This document shows positions 14,546-22,445 of a stretch of DNA of 27,201 nucleotides, piece by piece; the first letter of the stretch is position 1, and every line of letters starts with the position of its first letter. The notes beneath the pieces are model-generated. The model did no database searches. It was given only the letters and a program-made list of their open reading frames with translations, and was not told where the DNA came from. This DNA is from Candidatus Mediterraneibacter colneyensis (GTDB lineage Bacteria > Bacillota > Clostridia > Lachnospirales > Lachnospiraceae), in NCBI GenBank assembly GCA_019114745.1, contig DXEY01000128.1, forward strand, positions 1 through 27,201, given 5' to 3'. The position numbers and the translations under genes are program-made.

Positions 14546-16510
14546 CTATGCTTCCAGCGCCCGGTATACTCTGAGTATCTCCCCCACGCTCCACGCCTGG
14601 GCAAAACACCCTTTTGACGATGACGGATTTTCTCCGTCATAGATCTCCGGGAGCTGTCCGATACAGCCCTCACGCATGGCGCTTTCAAGCACCTCGAGCT
14701 GCGCGCGGACACACGCCTTTGCCCCTTCGCTGTAACCGTTGACTTTCAGGTATGACAGATAGTAGGCGCCCAGGGGATAGACCCACACTGTTCCCTGGTG
14801 ATAGGCAAGATCCCGCTCCAGGAGCCCGCCCCCGTAAACCGGCCTGAACTCCGGGTCTGAAACTTCCAGCGTCCGCAGCCCGTAAGGCGTATAGAGCTTT
14901 TCAAAGACGGTATCCACTACCTGCCTCTCCCTCTCTTTATCCAGCATCGTAAACGGCATTGAGACCGCCCAGATCTGGTTGCACCGGATCTGGGTGTCTG
15001 CTTTCGTTCCTGAAACCACATCTTTCAGGCAGTGCTTATCCTCCATCCAGAACTGTTCCAGAAAGGACTGCTTTGCCCGGGATGCCATCTGCTCATAAGA
15101 TTCCCCCGGCTCCTGGAGCAGGCGGGCACATTCTCCCATGATCTTCAGTGCATTATACCAGTATGCATTGATCTCTACCGGCTTCCCGTGCCGCGGCGTG
15201 GGAAGGATATCTCCGATCCGGATATCCATCCAGGTCACCTGATCCAGCCCGCTCCCGGCTGATATCAGACCGTCCGTGTCCATGCGGATGTCAAATCTGG
15301 TGCCGTTCCTGTAATTTGCGATGATCCGTTCCATGACAGGATATATTTCTCTGAGGAACTCCCTGCGTCCCGCCGCCCTGTAATACAGCCAGACACAGTT
15401 GATAAACAGAAGGGATGCGTCCACCGTATTGTACATAGGCTCCTTTTTGCCCTCGGGAAAGAGATTTGGCATCAGGCCGTCCCTCTCATAGCGCGCAAAT
15501 GTCCTGAGGATGGACTCTGCCTCTTCATATCTCCCCGCAGCAATGCACACTCCCGGCAGCGAGATCATCGTATCTCTCCCCCAGTCCTCAAAAAAAGGAA
15601 AACCTGCCAGGATCGTCTTTCCGCCTGTGGATGCTCTCAGCGCAATAAACTGCTGCGCGCTTTTTGCGAGAAATCCCGCCGTCTCATCCCGAAACCCGGC
15701 GTCCGCCTGGAGCTTCCTGCGGTACTGCTTCACTCCGTCGATCACTCCGTCTGTCAGGACACGGATATCCTGTCCCGGAATTTGTTCACTGTATCGTTTT
15801 TCCATACTGTATACAATGGACAGGCATCCTTCCTCTCCGGCGCCGACAGAGAGTGAGATCCGGTGGCATGCCGTCCCGTGGCCTACAGCTCTTCTTCCGT
15901 CACACGCATCATAAGAATAGTAGTATGCCTCTCTCTGCTCCCCGACCGGTTCCACTTTGCCGTCCGTCAGATAATACAGGGACAGCCCTCTGCTCTCGAT
16001 CCGGTCTCCCATATCTGTAAAGCGCTGCCCCTCCTCCGGATCCTGTCCTTTAGAGACAAACTGGTAAAACGGCGTTACTGCCAGGCGCACCGCACTCCCG
16101 GAACGGTTCCGCACACGGTAACAGAGCACAGCCGTATTCTCCCCGTTTTTGAGCGCCGCCTCTTTCTCGATCTCTACACCGTTTACGTGAAAGCGCCAGA
16201 GTGGCGTATCCTCGTAGACAAATTCCGACAGACAGCGGAATCCTTCCTCCCTGCTGCCATCCTCAAACTCCTGTGAAGAGAGTACGCTGACGCCCCCGTC
16301 CGTCTCCAGGCGCTCTGATATCCGGTGCACCATATTGAACCGGTAATTGGGCGCTTTTGTACACGCCATGAGAAACGCATGGTCATTGCGCGAGACCGAG
16401 CCGGTCATAGTCAGAGACGAGAAGCCGCCCAGCCCGTTCGTCATCAGATAACAGTTCTCCTGCCCTCTCTCATAAGTCTTCCAATCCTGTTTTCCGTAGA
16501 TCCATCTCAT
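14546..16510 (-). CDS. GH133 amylo-alpha-1,6-glucosidase / glycogen debranching enzyme
   Basis: This 654-residue cytoplasmic protein combines an N-terminal beta-rich GDE_N domain (about 1-265, starting LMTNGLGGFSSLT) with an (alpha/alpha) barrel GDE_C domain. The barrel contains the conserved FFEDWGRDTM (307-315), NTVDASLLF (361-369) and the GLDQVTWMDIR region. GH133 is the amylo-1,6-glucosidase half of eukaryotic debranching enzymes; stand-alone bacterial members remove single alpha-1,6-linked glucose stubs. No 4-alpha-glucanotransferase is encoded beside it. It follows the pullulanase gene after 41 bases, with AAAGGG eleven bases before the ATG, and precedes the GH13_20 gene. Direct or limit-dextrin debranching after import is the likely role. 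Confidence 0.88.
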   Translation of the reverse strand: MRWIYGKQDWKTYERGQENCYLMTNGLGGFSSLTMTGSVSRNDHAFLMACTKAPNYRFNMVHRISERLETDGGVSVLSSQEFEDGSREEGFRCLSEFVYEDTPLWRFHVNGVEIEKEAALKNGENTAVLCYRVRNRSGSAVRLAVTPFYQFVSKGQDPEEGQRFTDMGDRIESRGLSLYYLTDGKVEPVGEQREAYYYSYDACDGRRAVGHGTACHRISLSVGAGEEGCLSIVYSMEKRYSEQIPGQDIRVLTDGVIDGVKQYRRKLQADAGFRDETAGFLAKSAQQFIALRASTGGKTILAGFPFFEDWGRDTMISLPGVCIAAGRYEEAESILRTFARYERDGLMPNLFPEGKKEPMYNTVDASLLFINCVWLYYRAAGRREFLREIYPVMERIIANYRNGTRFDIRMDTDGLISAGSGLDQVTWMDIRIGDILPTPRHGKPVEINAYWYNALKIMGECARLLQEPGESYEQMASRAKQSFLEQFWMEDKHCLKDVVSGTKADTQIRCNQIWAVSMPFTMLDKERERQVVDTVFEKLYTPYGLRTLEVSDPEFRPVYGGGLLERDLAYHQGTVWVYPLGAYYLSYLKVNGYSEGAKACVRAQLEVLESAMREGCIGQLPEIYDGENPSSSKGCFAQAWSVGEILRVYRALEA

Positions 16511-16551
16511 GCTGCTGTTTTCCCTTTCTGTTCATTGTCTTTGCTTCTGAT

Positions 16552-18510
16552 TTATGATGCGCGGGACAGTTTCCCCAGGATCAGGACGCTCTGGGGGTAT
16601 ACTACCGCCTTTCCTTTTACATAATGTGGTTCTTTCCACAGCCCGCTGTCCTCTCCGTCACAGAGAACGACCCAGCGTTCTCCTTCTACCGGGACGGTCT
16701 GCTCCTCCCTGGTGCTGTTATATACGATCTTCAGCGTCTCCCAGGCAGTCTTTCCGGACGGCGCGGAGTTATCTACAAGGAAACTCACCGCCCCTTCCTG
16801 TTTGCTGATTTCGCGGATCCTTCCCGGCGCCTGCTCAGATTTGTCGCACAGCCCGGGGAGATGGGAGCGCAGGGCGATAAGCCCCTTGTAATATTCAACG
16901 AGATCCCTGTTTTTCCACGCTTTTTCCCAGTCAATACGGTTGATCCTGATCGGAGCGTTATAGGAATCTTCCAGTCCGTTTTTTGTCCTCCCAAATTCCT
17001 CCCCCGACAGGAAGAATAAGGTTCCCTGACAGGTCATATACAGAGCGGCAGCCATCCGGTTCAGCCGCATCCGCTCCGCCTCGTCAGTGCCGGGAAGCGT
17101 CTCTGCCAGTTTATCCCATAGCGTCTGGTTATCATGGGCTGATACATAAGTGATCACCTGGGAAGGCGCCTTCACTCCGGCCTGCTCTTCCGGATCTTTC
17201 CTGCACCACGCCTCCACACTCCTTGCGATGGCGTCCTCCTTGCCGGAAGCCCCGTTGATAAATCCGGGTTTCCATATCTTCAGTGCCGAACCTTTCACCG
17301 CATCACGCGTGTCATCGCAGAACATACCGATATTCTCATCGAGGAGGCCGATATTCTTCTTGAGGGCAGGGACAGCATTCCCCTCCATGGCAGTCTCATC
17401 TGCCGCCCACGGTTCCCCGAACATCATCTTCTCTCCCCTGCCATACCGGTCATCGAGCGCCTTTCGGATCCGGTTCATCAGATCCACGTCCAGAAGTCCC
17501 ATCAGGTCAAACCGGAATCCGTCAATATGGTATTCCTCTGCCCAGTACAGGACTGACTCCAGTATATAGGAGGCGCACATCTCGCGTTCACTTGCCACAT
17601 CATTGCCGCAGGCAGAGCCATTCGACACTCTTCCATCGTCAAATACACGGTAAAAATACCACGGCGCCGTCCGCTGAAACCAGGAATCCAGCGAATAGGT
17701 ATGGTTATATACCACATCCATGATCACACGGAATCCCCGGGCATGAAGCGACTGGATCATCTCCTTCATCTCACGGATCCGCACCTCCCCATGCGCCGGA
17801 TCCGTTGAGTACGACCCCTCCGGCACATTATAGTTTACCGGGTCATAGCCCCAGTTAAACTCATCCGGGCGCCCTTCTTCATCCACAGAACCATAATCAT
17901 ACGACGGCATGATCTGGACATGGGTGATTCCGAGGTCTTTGAGATAGCGCAGTCCTGTCGGGTGCACTCCGTCATTATAAAGTGTAGTGTCCTCACATGT
18001 AAACGCTTTATATTTTCCACGGTATTTTTCCGGAAAACCGCAGGAGGGATCCCAGGAAAACTCTTTGACATGCAGCTCATAAATGATCTGCTCCGGCATA
18101 TTCACAGGCGCGCGATCCGTCTCCCATCCCTCCGGATCCGTCTCCCTCAGATCCACTGCCATACTCCGTCTCCCGTTCACTCCGCAGGCCTTCGCCCACG
18201 GATCGGCAGAACGTACCGTTTCTCCTTCGATACTCAGCAGGAAATCATAGTACACCCCGTGCAGTTTCCGGGAGGTACTCCACTGCCATACGCCATGAGG
18301 TCCGCGTTCCATAGCAATGCTCCGGCAGGCGCTTCCCCCGCTTCCCTCCTGATACAGATTAAGGGTGACACTGTCTGCCGAAGGACTCCACAGTTTAAAC
18401 GAAGTCCCGCTGTCCGTACAGCTCACCCCAAGGTCATTCTTATCATAGAGATACTGTTCCCGAAATTCCGGGCTGGAATAATACTTTTTCCACTCCAGTG
18501 CTGTCTTCAT
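16552..18510 (-). CDS. pulA: Type I pullulanase (GH13_14), cytoplasmic short form
   Basis: This enzyme hydrolyses alpha-1,6 branch points in pullulan and branched maltodextrins. The 652-residue protein has an N-terminal CBM48 domain (about 26-115), then the GH13 barrel. The type I signature appears as FNWGYDPVNYNVPEGSYSTDP at 218-238. Catalytic residues are Asp335 (GFRFD), Glu366 (FGEPW) and Asp460 (VSAHDNQTLWDKL). It lacks a signal peptide, CBM41 and cell-wall anchor, so it is intracellular and must act on imported oligosaccharides. AGGAAGGG lies nine bases before the ATG. It is the first enzyme gene of the operon, separated from malG by 135 bases that contain two hairpins. Confidence 0.92.
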   Translation of the reverse strand: MKTALEWKKYYSSPEFREQYLYDKNDLGVSCTDSGTSFKLWSPSADSVTLNLYQEGSGGSACRSIAMERGPHGVWQWSTSRKLHGVYYDFLLSIEGETVRSADPWAKACGVNGRRSMAVDLRETDPEGWETDRAPVNMPEQIIYELHVKEFSWDPSCGFPEKYRGKYKAFTCEDTTLYNDGVHPTGLRYLKDLGITHVQIMPSYDYGSVDEEGRPDEFNWGYDPVNYNVPEGSYSTDPAHGEVRIREMKEMIQSLHARGFRVIMDVVYNHTYSLDSWFQRTAPWYFYRVFDDGRVSNGSACGNDVASEREMCASYILESVLYWAEEYHIDGFRFDLMGLLDVDLMNRIRKALDDRYGRGEKMMFGEPWAADETAMEGNAVPALKKNIGLLDENIGMFCDDTRDAVKGSALKIWKPGFINGASGKEDAIARSVEAWCRKDPEEQAGVKAPSQVITYVSAHDNQTLWDKLAETLPGTDEAERMRLNRMAAALYMTCQGTLFFLSGEEFGRTKNGLEDSYNAPIRINRIDWEKAWKNRDLVEYYKGLIALRSHLPGLCDKSEQAPGRIREISKQEGAVSFLVDNSAPSGKTAWETLKIVYNSTREEQTVPVEGERWVVLCDGEDSGLWKEPHYVKGKAVVYPQSVLILGKLSRAS

Positions 18511-18564
18511 ATATCATGTCCCTTCCTGTATTATTACATTTTATCCGCTGTTTCCACCGCAAAA

Positions 18565-18643
18565 TGTCAGCCTGTAAGACGGCTGCCGTAATCAGCAGAC
18601 ACCCCGCAGGCTGACAGATTGCCGGGCGTTCTCCCGCCCCGGC
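18565..18643 (-). promoter_or_regulatory. Two intercistronic hairpins between malG and pulA
   Basis: Directly after the malG stop codon, GCCGGG/CCCGGC (18621-18643) forms a short GC-rich hairpin. Next, perfect 10-bp arms TGTCAGCCTG and CAGGCTGACA (18565-18616) enclose a 32-nt loop with its own inner CTGC/GCAG pairing. Neither is followed by a T-run, so full termination is not expected. Such structures commonly protect upstream mRNA from 3' exonucleases or cause partial attenuation, which would favour transporter over enzyme expression. Confidence 0.5.
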
Positions 18644-18645
18644 CG

Positions 18646-19518
18646 TTATCCTTTGACCGCTCCCGAGAGCCCGTCTACATAATATCTCTGCATATACAGG
18701 AACAGTGCCGCGATCGGAATCGAGATCAGCACCGCGCCTGCCGCGAAACACGTATACCAGTTATCAATATACTCTTTCTGGAGCATGTTCCAGAGGCCGA
18801 TAGCAATTGTATACTGATCTGAGTTCGCACGGCAGATCACCTTCGCAAAGATAAAGTCAAGCCATGGAGCCATAAAAGATGTCAGCACGGTATAGATAAC
18901 GATCGGCTTGCTCAGAGGCAGCGTGATCTTCGTAAAGATCTGCCATCTCGTACACCCGTCCAGAAGCGCCGCCTCATCCACCGCAAAGGGAACGGTATCA
19001 AAAAATCCTTTTGCGATCTGGAAGCTCAGCGCCGCGCCTCCCGAATATACAAGGATCAGAGCCAGCTTGATCAGATTTCCTTCCGTCAGGCCGATCGCCT
19101 TCAGGATAAAGTATACTGCGATCATCGACATGAATCCCGGGAACAGCCCGAGGATCATCGCCATGTTCATGTAGGGCTTCCTCAGTCTAAAACGCAGCCT
19201 TGACAGACAGTAGGAAACCGCCAGTACATAGAACGTTGACAGAATGCATGAGCACACCGCAATAAACAGCGTGTTCATGAACATTTTCGGGAAGTTCAGG
19301 ATCGTCGTATCCGTAAACAGCCTGATATAGTTATCCAGCGTATAGGACTGAGGGAAAAACGTTGATACATAGGATCCCTGCTCTGCGCGGAAACTCGTCA
19401 GAACTACCCACACGATCGGAAATACCCAGATAGCTGCCAGGATCGCCAGGATCACATGGACGATCGAATTGTTGATAAAACGTCTTCTTTTTGCCGACTG
19501 AATTTTCTTTCCTGCCAT
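18646..19518 (-). CDS. malG: Maltodextrin ABC transporter permease, MalG-like
   Basis: This 290-residue membrane protein has about six transmembrane segments and the permease EAA loop DEAALLDGCTRWQIFTKITLPLSKP near residues 190-215, which contacts the ATPase. The C-terminal end, QRYYVDGLSGAVKG, is typical of MalG-family sugar permeases and of the inner-membrane half that closes the channel. It begins two bases after the malF stop codon, so the pair is translationally linked. It forms the channel together with MalF and delivers maltodextrins from the lipoprotein MalE. No MalK-type ATPase gene is present in the window, so a shared MsmK-like ATPase elsewhere is implied. Confidence 0.93.
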   Translation of the reverse strand: MAGKKIQSAKRRRFINNSIVHVILAILAAIWVFPIVWVVLTSFRAEQGSYVSTFFPQSYTLDNYIRLFTDTTILNFPKMFMNTLFIAVCSCILSTFYVLAVSYCLSRLRFRLRKPYMNMAMILGLFPGFMSMIAVYFILKAIGLTEGNLIKLALILVYSGGAALSFQIAKGFFDTVPFAVDEAALLDGCTRWQIFTKITLPLSKPIVIYTVLTSFMAPWLDFIFAKVICRANSDQYTIAIGLWNMLQKEYIDNWYTCFAAGAVLISIPIAALFLYMQRYYVDGLSGAVKG

Positions 19519-19520
19519 GC

Positions 19521-20900
19521 CTAGAATCCTCCTTCTTCTTTGTATGACTTCGTATTCCTGTATGTGAGCAGCGCTCCGACTGCGAGGATCACGAATGTCA
19601 GGATGCCAATGACGGCTCCGATATTGTAATATTGTTTATCAACCGTCAGTTTGTACAGCCAGGTGACGAGCAGATCGGTCTTGCCCGCCGTGGACGACAG
19701 ATCCGTAACAGGATCGCCTCCGGACAACAGGTAGATGACGTTAAAGTTATTGACTTTTCCGGTGAAGGTAACGATCAGGTAAGGCGTCGTCACGTACAGC
19801 ATATACGGCAGTGTGATCCTGGTAAAGATCTGTAATGCATTGGCGCCGTCCACCTTCGCCGCCTCATAGAGTTCTGCCGGGATATTCTGGAGCACTCCGG
19901 TAAGCTGGAGCAGCGTGTACGGAACACCGACCCATATATTTACTACGATCACAGTCACCCTCGCCCATGTCGGATCTGTAAAGAACGGAAGGCTCGCGTC
20001 CTGTGCGATCAGTCCGAGATTTCTCAGAAGTACATTGATCGCGCCCTCCGGCTGGAGCATCGTCCTCATAATGAGCAGCGACACAAACATCGGCACTGCA
20101 CAGGAAAGCACAAAACAGAATCTCCAGAAGCCCTTTGCCCTTGTTCCCTTGCGGTTGATCAGAAGGGAGACGATCATACCGAATATGTAGTTGGAAAATG
20201 TCGCAAAGAATGCCCATACAAGCGTCCAGCCGAGCACTGACCAGAACGTACTTCCAAGAATGCTTGTGGAGTCAAACAGCGCCCGGAAATTATCCAGTCC
20301 CACCCAGTCAAAAAGCATCAGGTGGCTGTCGATCTTACTGTAATTCGTAAATGCCATGCAGATCATAAAGATCAGGGGCAGGATCGTAAACGCGCCGATA
20401 AAGAACATCGGCGGCGTCATGAGCAGTCTGTGCAGATTCTCATGGAGCAGGCTCTTTACGTCCTCGACAAAATTATTTACGTGTTTTCCTTCTTTTGCAA
20501 GGCACTCCGCCTTGTAGGCGCTCCGCAGAGCTCCGCGCCAGGCGCATACCATGAGAAATGTAATGATCACGGTTGCCACGCCGAACAGCAGGATCAGAAC
20601 GGACTGATCTCCTTTTGTATATGTGTATATCTGGAGTGTCTCGTCCCACACTTCTTCCTGCGCCACGCTTCCGAGCGAGGGGAGCATCGCAAGGCAGTGC
20701 GCTCCCGTCAGCACCATAAATACGATATATGCTGCTTCCACAGCCAGATACAGAAGTCCTTTAACGATCTGTCCGTGAACAATATTTCCCAGTCCCATCA
20801 GCACCATGGAAAGCTTTGTTTCAAGTCCTCCCTCTCGGATTGCCCTTGTGCATGTATAGGGAGTCGGAAACTCATTTACTCTCTTTTTCAATATTCCCAT
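19521..20900 (-). CDS. malF: Maltodextrin ABC transporter permease, MalF-like
   Basis: The 459-residue protein has an N-terminal pair of hydrophobic segments joined by a 35-40-residue polar stretch (around AHCLAMLPSLGSVAQEEVWDE). A long cytoplasmic linker follows, then six core segments with the EAA loop YEAAKVDGANALQIFTRITLP near the C-terminal third. This resembles MalF, which has extra N-terminal segments compared with ordinary sugar permeases. I chose the ATG at 20900, which has a strong GAGGTG six bases upstream and lies 16 bases after the malE stop. An ATG at 20927 would overlap malE and has no ribosome binding site. It pairs with MalG to form the membrane channel. Confidence 0.92.
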   Translation of the reverse strand: MGILKKRVNEFPTPYTCTRAIREGGLETKLSMVLMGLGNIVHGQIVKGLLYLAVEAAYIVFMVLTGAHCLAMLPSLGSVAQEEVWDETLQIYTYTKGDQSVLILLFGVATVIITFLMVCAWRGALRSAYKAECLAKEGKHVNNFVEDVKSLLHENLHRLLMTPPMFFIGAFTILPLIFMICMAFTNYSKIDSHLMLFDWVGLDNFRALFDSTSILGSTFWSVLGWTLVWAFFATFSNYIFGMIVSLLINRKGTRAKGFWRFCFVLSCAVPMFVSLLIMRTMLQPEGAINVLLRNLGLIAQDASLPFFTDPTWARVTVIVVNIWVGVPYTLLQLTGVLQNIPAELYEAAKVDGANALQIFTRITLPYMLYVTTPYLIVTFTGKVNNFNVIYLLSGGDPVTDLSSTAGKTDLLVTWLYKLTVDKQYYNIGAVIGILTFVILAVGALLTYRNTKSYKEEGGF

Positions 20901-20916
20901 CCTCGTCACCTCATTC

Positions 20917-22152
20917 TCAGATTCCATTACTGTTCATCGCTTCATTCATCTGCTCTGTCTGTTCCGCCGAATTATCATGGGTGATCGAACCGTTCCGGAT
21001 TCCCTTACCCATATTTTCTACAGGCACCCAGCAGTTGCTCATCTCTGCCAGGTTTGGCTGAAGGATGGATGTGCGGTTGAACGTATCATTGATCGCAGCG
21101 ACAACTTCATCCGATATGATCTCCTCATCGGCAAGCAGCCCGGTATGGCAGGGCACTACATTTTCCAGCTCATAGTGGAGTCTCTGCGAGTATTCATTCC
21201 CGAGGAATACGGCAAGCTCCACAGCCTGTACCATATAATCGCTCTGGGTGTTCACTCCCACTGCCTTCGTCCCGGCATAAGCGTACATCTGCTTCTCTTC
21301 TCCGTTCAGCGTATAGGTCGGAAGCGCCGCAACTCCCATATTGTCACCGAGCGCCTCTTTTACCGCCGCAGCGTCCCAGGAGCCCGAGAACATCGCATTG
21401 ATGCTTCCGTCACGCATTCCCGCGATACCGGATCCGTCCGCGTCGATCCTGAAGTTCGGATTGGATTCCAGGTCGATCAGGTAATCGGTTACTTCCTGTG
21501 CTTTTTCTCCGCCGAAGTCAACGCCGGCTGAGGCGTCTGTCCCGTCTCCGAAGAGACTGCATCCGTTTCCGATATAGAAGGACGCCAGGTACCAGGAGTT
21601 CGTAAACGGGAATGACACAACTCCTTTTTCCAGCATCGTATCAAGATTCTTCACATCTTCCTCTGAAAATACGCTTTTGTCATAAAACATGAACCACGTA
21701 TTGATCGCAAAGGGAACTCCGTATATCTCGCCGTCCTTTGTCAGTGAGTCCAGAGAAGTCCGGGAATTTACTGCCTCTATCTCCTCTCTGTACTTCCCGC
21801 CGAATTTCACCAGTGCATTCGCGTCTGTCATTGTTGTCAGGTTATCGTTTGCATAGAGAAATACATCGGCGCTCGCCTCAGCATCCTGGGATACCTGTCC
21901 TGCAGAACTCGCCTCATCTGCCACTCCATAGACAAATGTGATATCCCATTCCGGATGTTCTTCAGCGAAAGCATTACAGCAGGTCTGCAGCCACTGTCCC
22001 TGATCCACCGACTGATCCCCCTGGGGAGACCAGACCATCAGGCGCACAGACTCTTTTCCGCCATCGCCGCTCCCGCATCCTGTGAGCCCTGTTACAGCCA
22101 GCGACACCGTCAGCACAGCCGCTGTGATCGCCGACACCGCTCTTCTTCTCAT
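20917..22152 (-). CDS. malE: Maltodextrin-binding lipoprotein (extracellular solute-binding protein, family 1)
   Basis: The 411-residue protein has a lipoprotein signal peptide. Basic residues MRRR are followed by a hydrophobic core and the lipobox LTGC with the lipidated cysteine at position 26, then a glycine/serine linker. The mature part has family 1 sugar-binding features, including the YGVPFAINTWFMFYDKSVF block, and a MalE-like C-terminus with MNEAMNSN. It sits outside the membrane and hands maltodextrins to MalF/MalG. GGAGG lies eight bases before the ATG. It is the first gene of the operon, behind the promoter at 22200-22228. Substrate assignment rests on the downstream enzymes rather than on binding-site residues. 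Confidence 0.92.
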   Translation of the reverse strand: MRRRAVSAITAAVLTVSLAVTGLTGCGSGDGGKESVRLMVWSPQGDQSVDQGQWLQTCCNAFAEEHPEWDITFVYGVADEASSAGQVSQDAEASADVFLYANDNLTTMTDANALVKFGGKYREEIEAVNSRTSLDSLTKDGEIYGVPFAINTWFMFYDKSVFSEEDVKNLDTMLEKGVVSFPFTNSWYLASFYIGNGCSLFGDGTDASAGVDFGGEKAQEVTDYLIDLESNPNFRIDADGSGIAGMRDGSINAMFSGSWDAAAVKEALGDNMGVAALPTYTLNGEEKQMYAYAGTKAVGVNTQSDYMVQAVELAVFLGNEYSQRLHYELENVVPCHTGLLADEEIISDEVVAAINDTFNRTSILQPNLAEMSNCWVPVENMGKGIRNGSITHDNSAEQTEQMNEAMNSNGI

Positions 22153-22171
22153 ACCTACTTCCTCCCTTGCG

Positions 22172-22190
22172 TAAGTTTCGTATTGTTTCG
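22172..22190. promoter_or_regulatory. Candidate regulator-binding site at the malE start
   Basis: The direct repeat GTTTCG tatt GTTTCG (22175-22190) lies just downstream of the predicted malE transcription start. Its TAAGTTTCG (22172-22180) recurs as an exact reverse complement, CGAAACTTA, at 22328-22336. The location fits a repressor operator for the divergent LacI-family protein, but neither copy is a good LacI-type palindrome. Confidence 0.35.
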
Positions 22191-22199
22191 ATATTCCAT

Positions 22200-22228
22200 A
22201 TCTTAATCCTTTTGTGATTATTCGTCAA
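22200..22228 (-). promoter_or_regulatory. Promoter of the alpha-glucan (mal) operon
   Basis: On the - strand TTGACG (22223-22228) and TAAGAT (22200-22205) are exactly 17 bp apart, about 48 bases upstream of the malE ATG. It is the only strong promoter seen for the seven-gene operon. Confidence 0.75.
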
Positions 22229-22327
22229 TCAGATTTCATTATCCAAATATATTTTATCTGTTTTATACAAAATTTATAAGCATATTTTGTGCAATTTTAT
22301 TTTCTATTGCAGTATACACTTCTTTTT

Positions 22328-22336
22328 CGAAACTTA
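22328..22336. promoter_or_regulatory. Distal candidate operator copy, CGAAACTTA
   Basis: This is the exact reverse complement of the 9-mer at 22172-22180, centred about 156 bp away, and it sits in the palindrome TTTCGAAA with a CG centre as favoured by LacI-family proteins. It is about 35 bp upstream of the regulator's -35 box. Function is inferred from position only. Confidence 0.3.
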
Positions 22337-22370
22337 TCTAAACTATCATATGCCGTAAAGATCATTCTCA

Positions 22371-22399
22371 TTGATTTCAATCCTATTTTTTTATATAAT
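22371..22399 (+). promoter_or_regulatory. Promoter of the LacI-family regulator gene
   Basis: TTGATT (22371-22376) and a perfect TATAAT (22394-22399) are 17 bp apart, about 46 bases before the ATG at 22446. It diverges from the mal operon promoter, and together the two explain the 293-bp AT-rich intergenic region. Confidence 0.75.
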
Positions 22400-22445
22400 A
22401 AGTACAGTAGTTTTTATATATTTTCCATAATCCAGGTGAAAAAAG

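Noticed and set aside
20901..20927. Earlier ATG for malF, overlapping malE
   Set aside because: No ribosome binding site precedes it, whereas the ATG at 20900 has GAGGTG at ideal spacing.
22153..22445. Catabolite-responsive (cre) site in the malE/lacI intergenic region
   Set aside because: I checked each CG in the region by eye against TGWAANCGNTNWCA and none gave an acceptable match.
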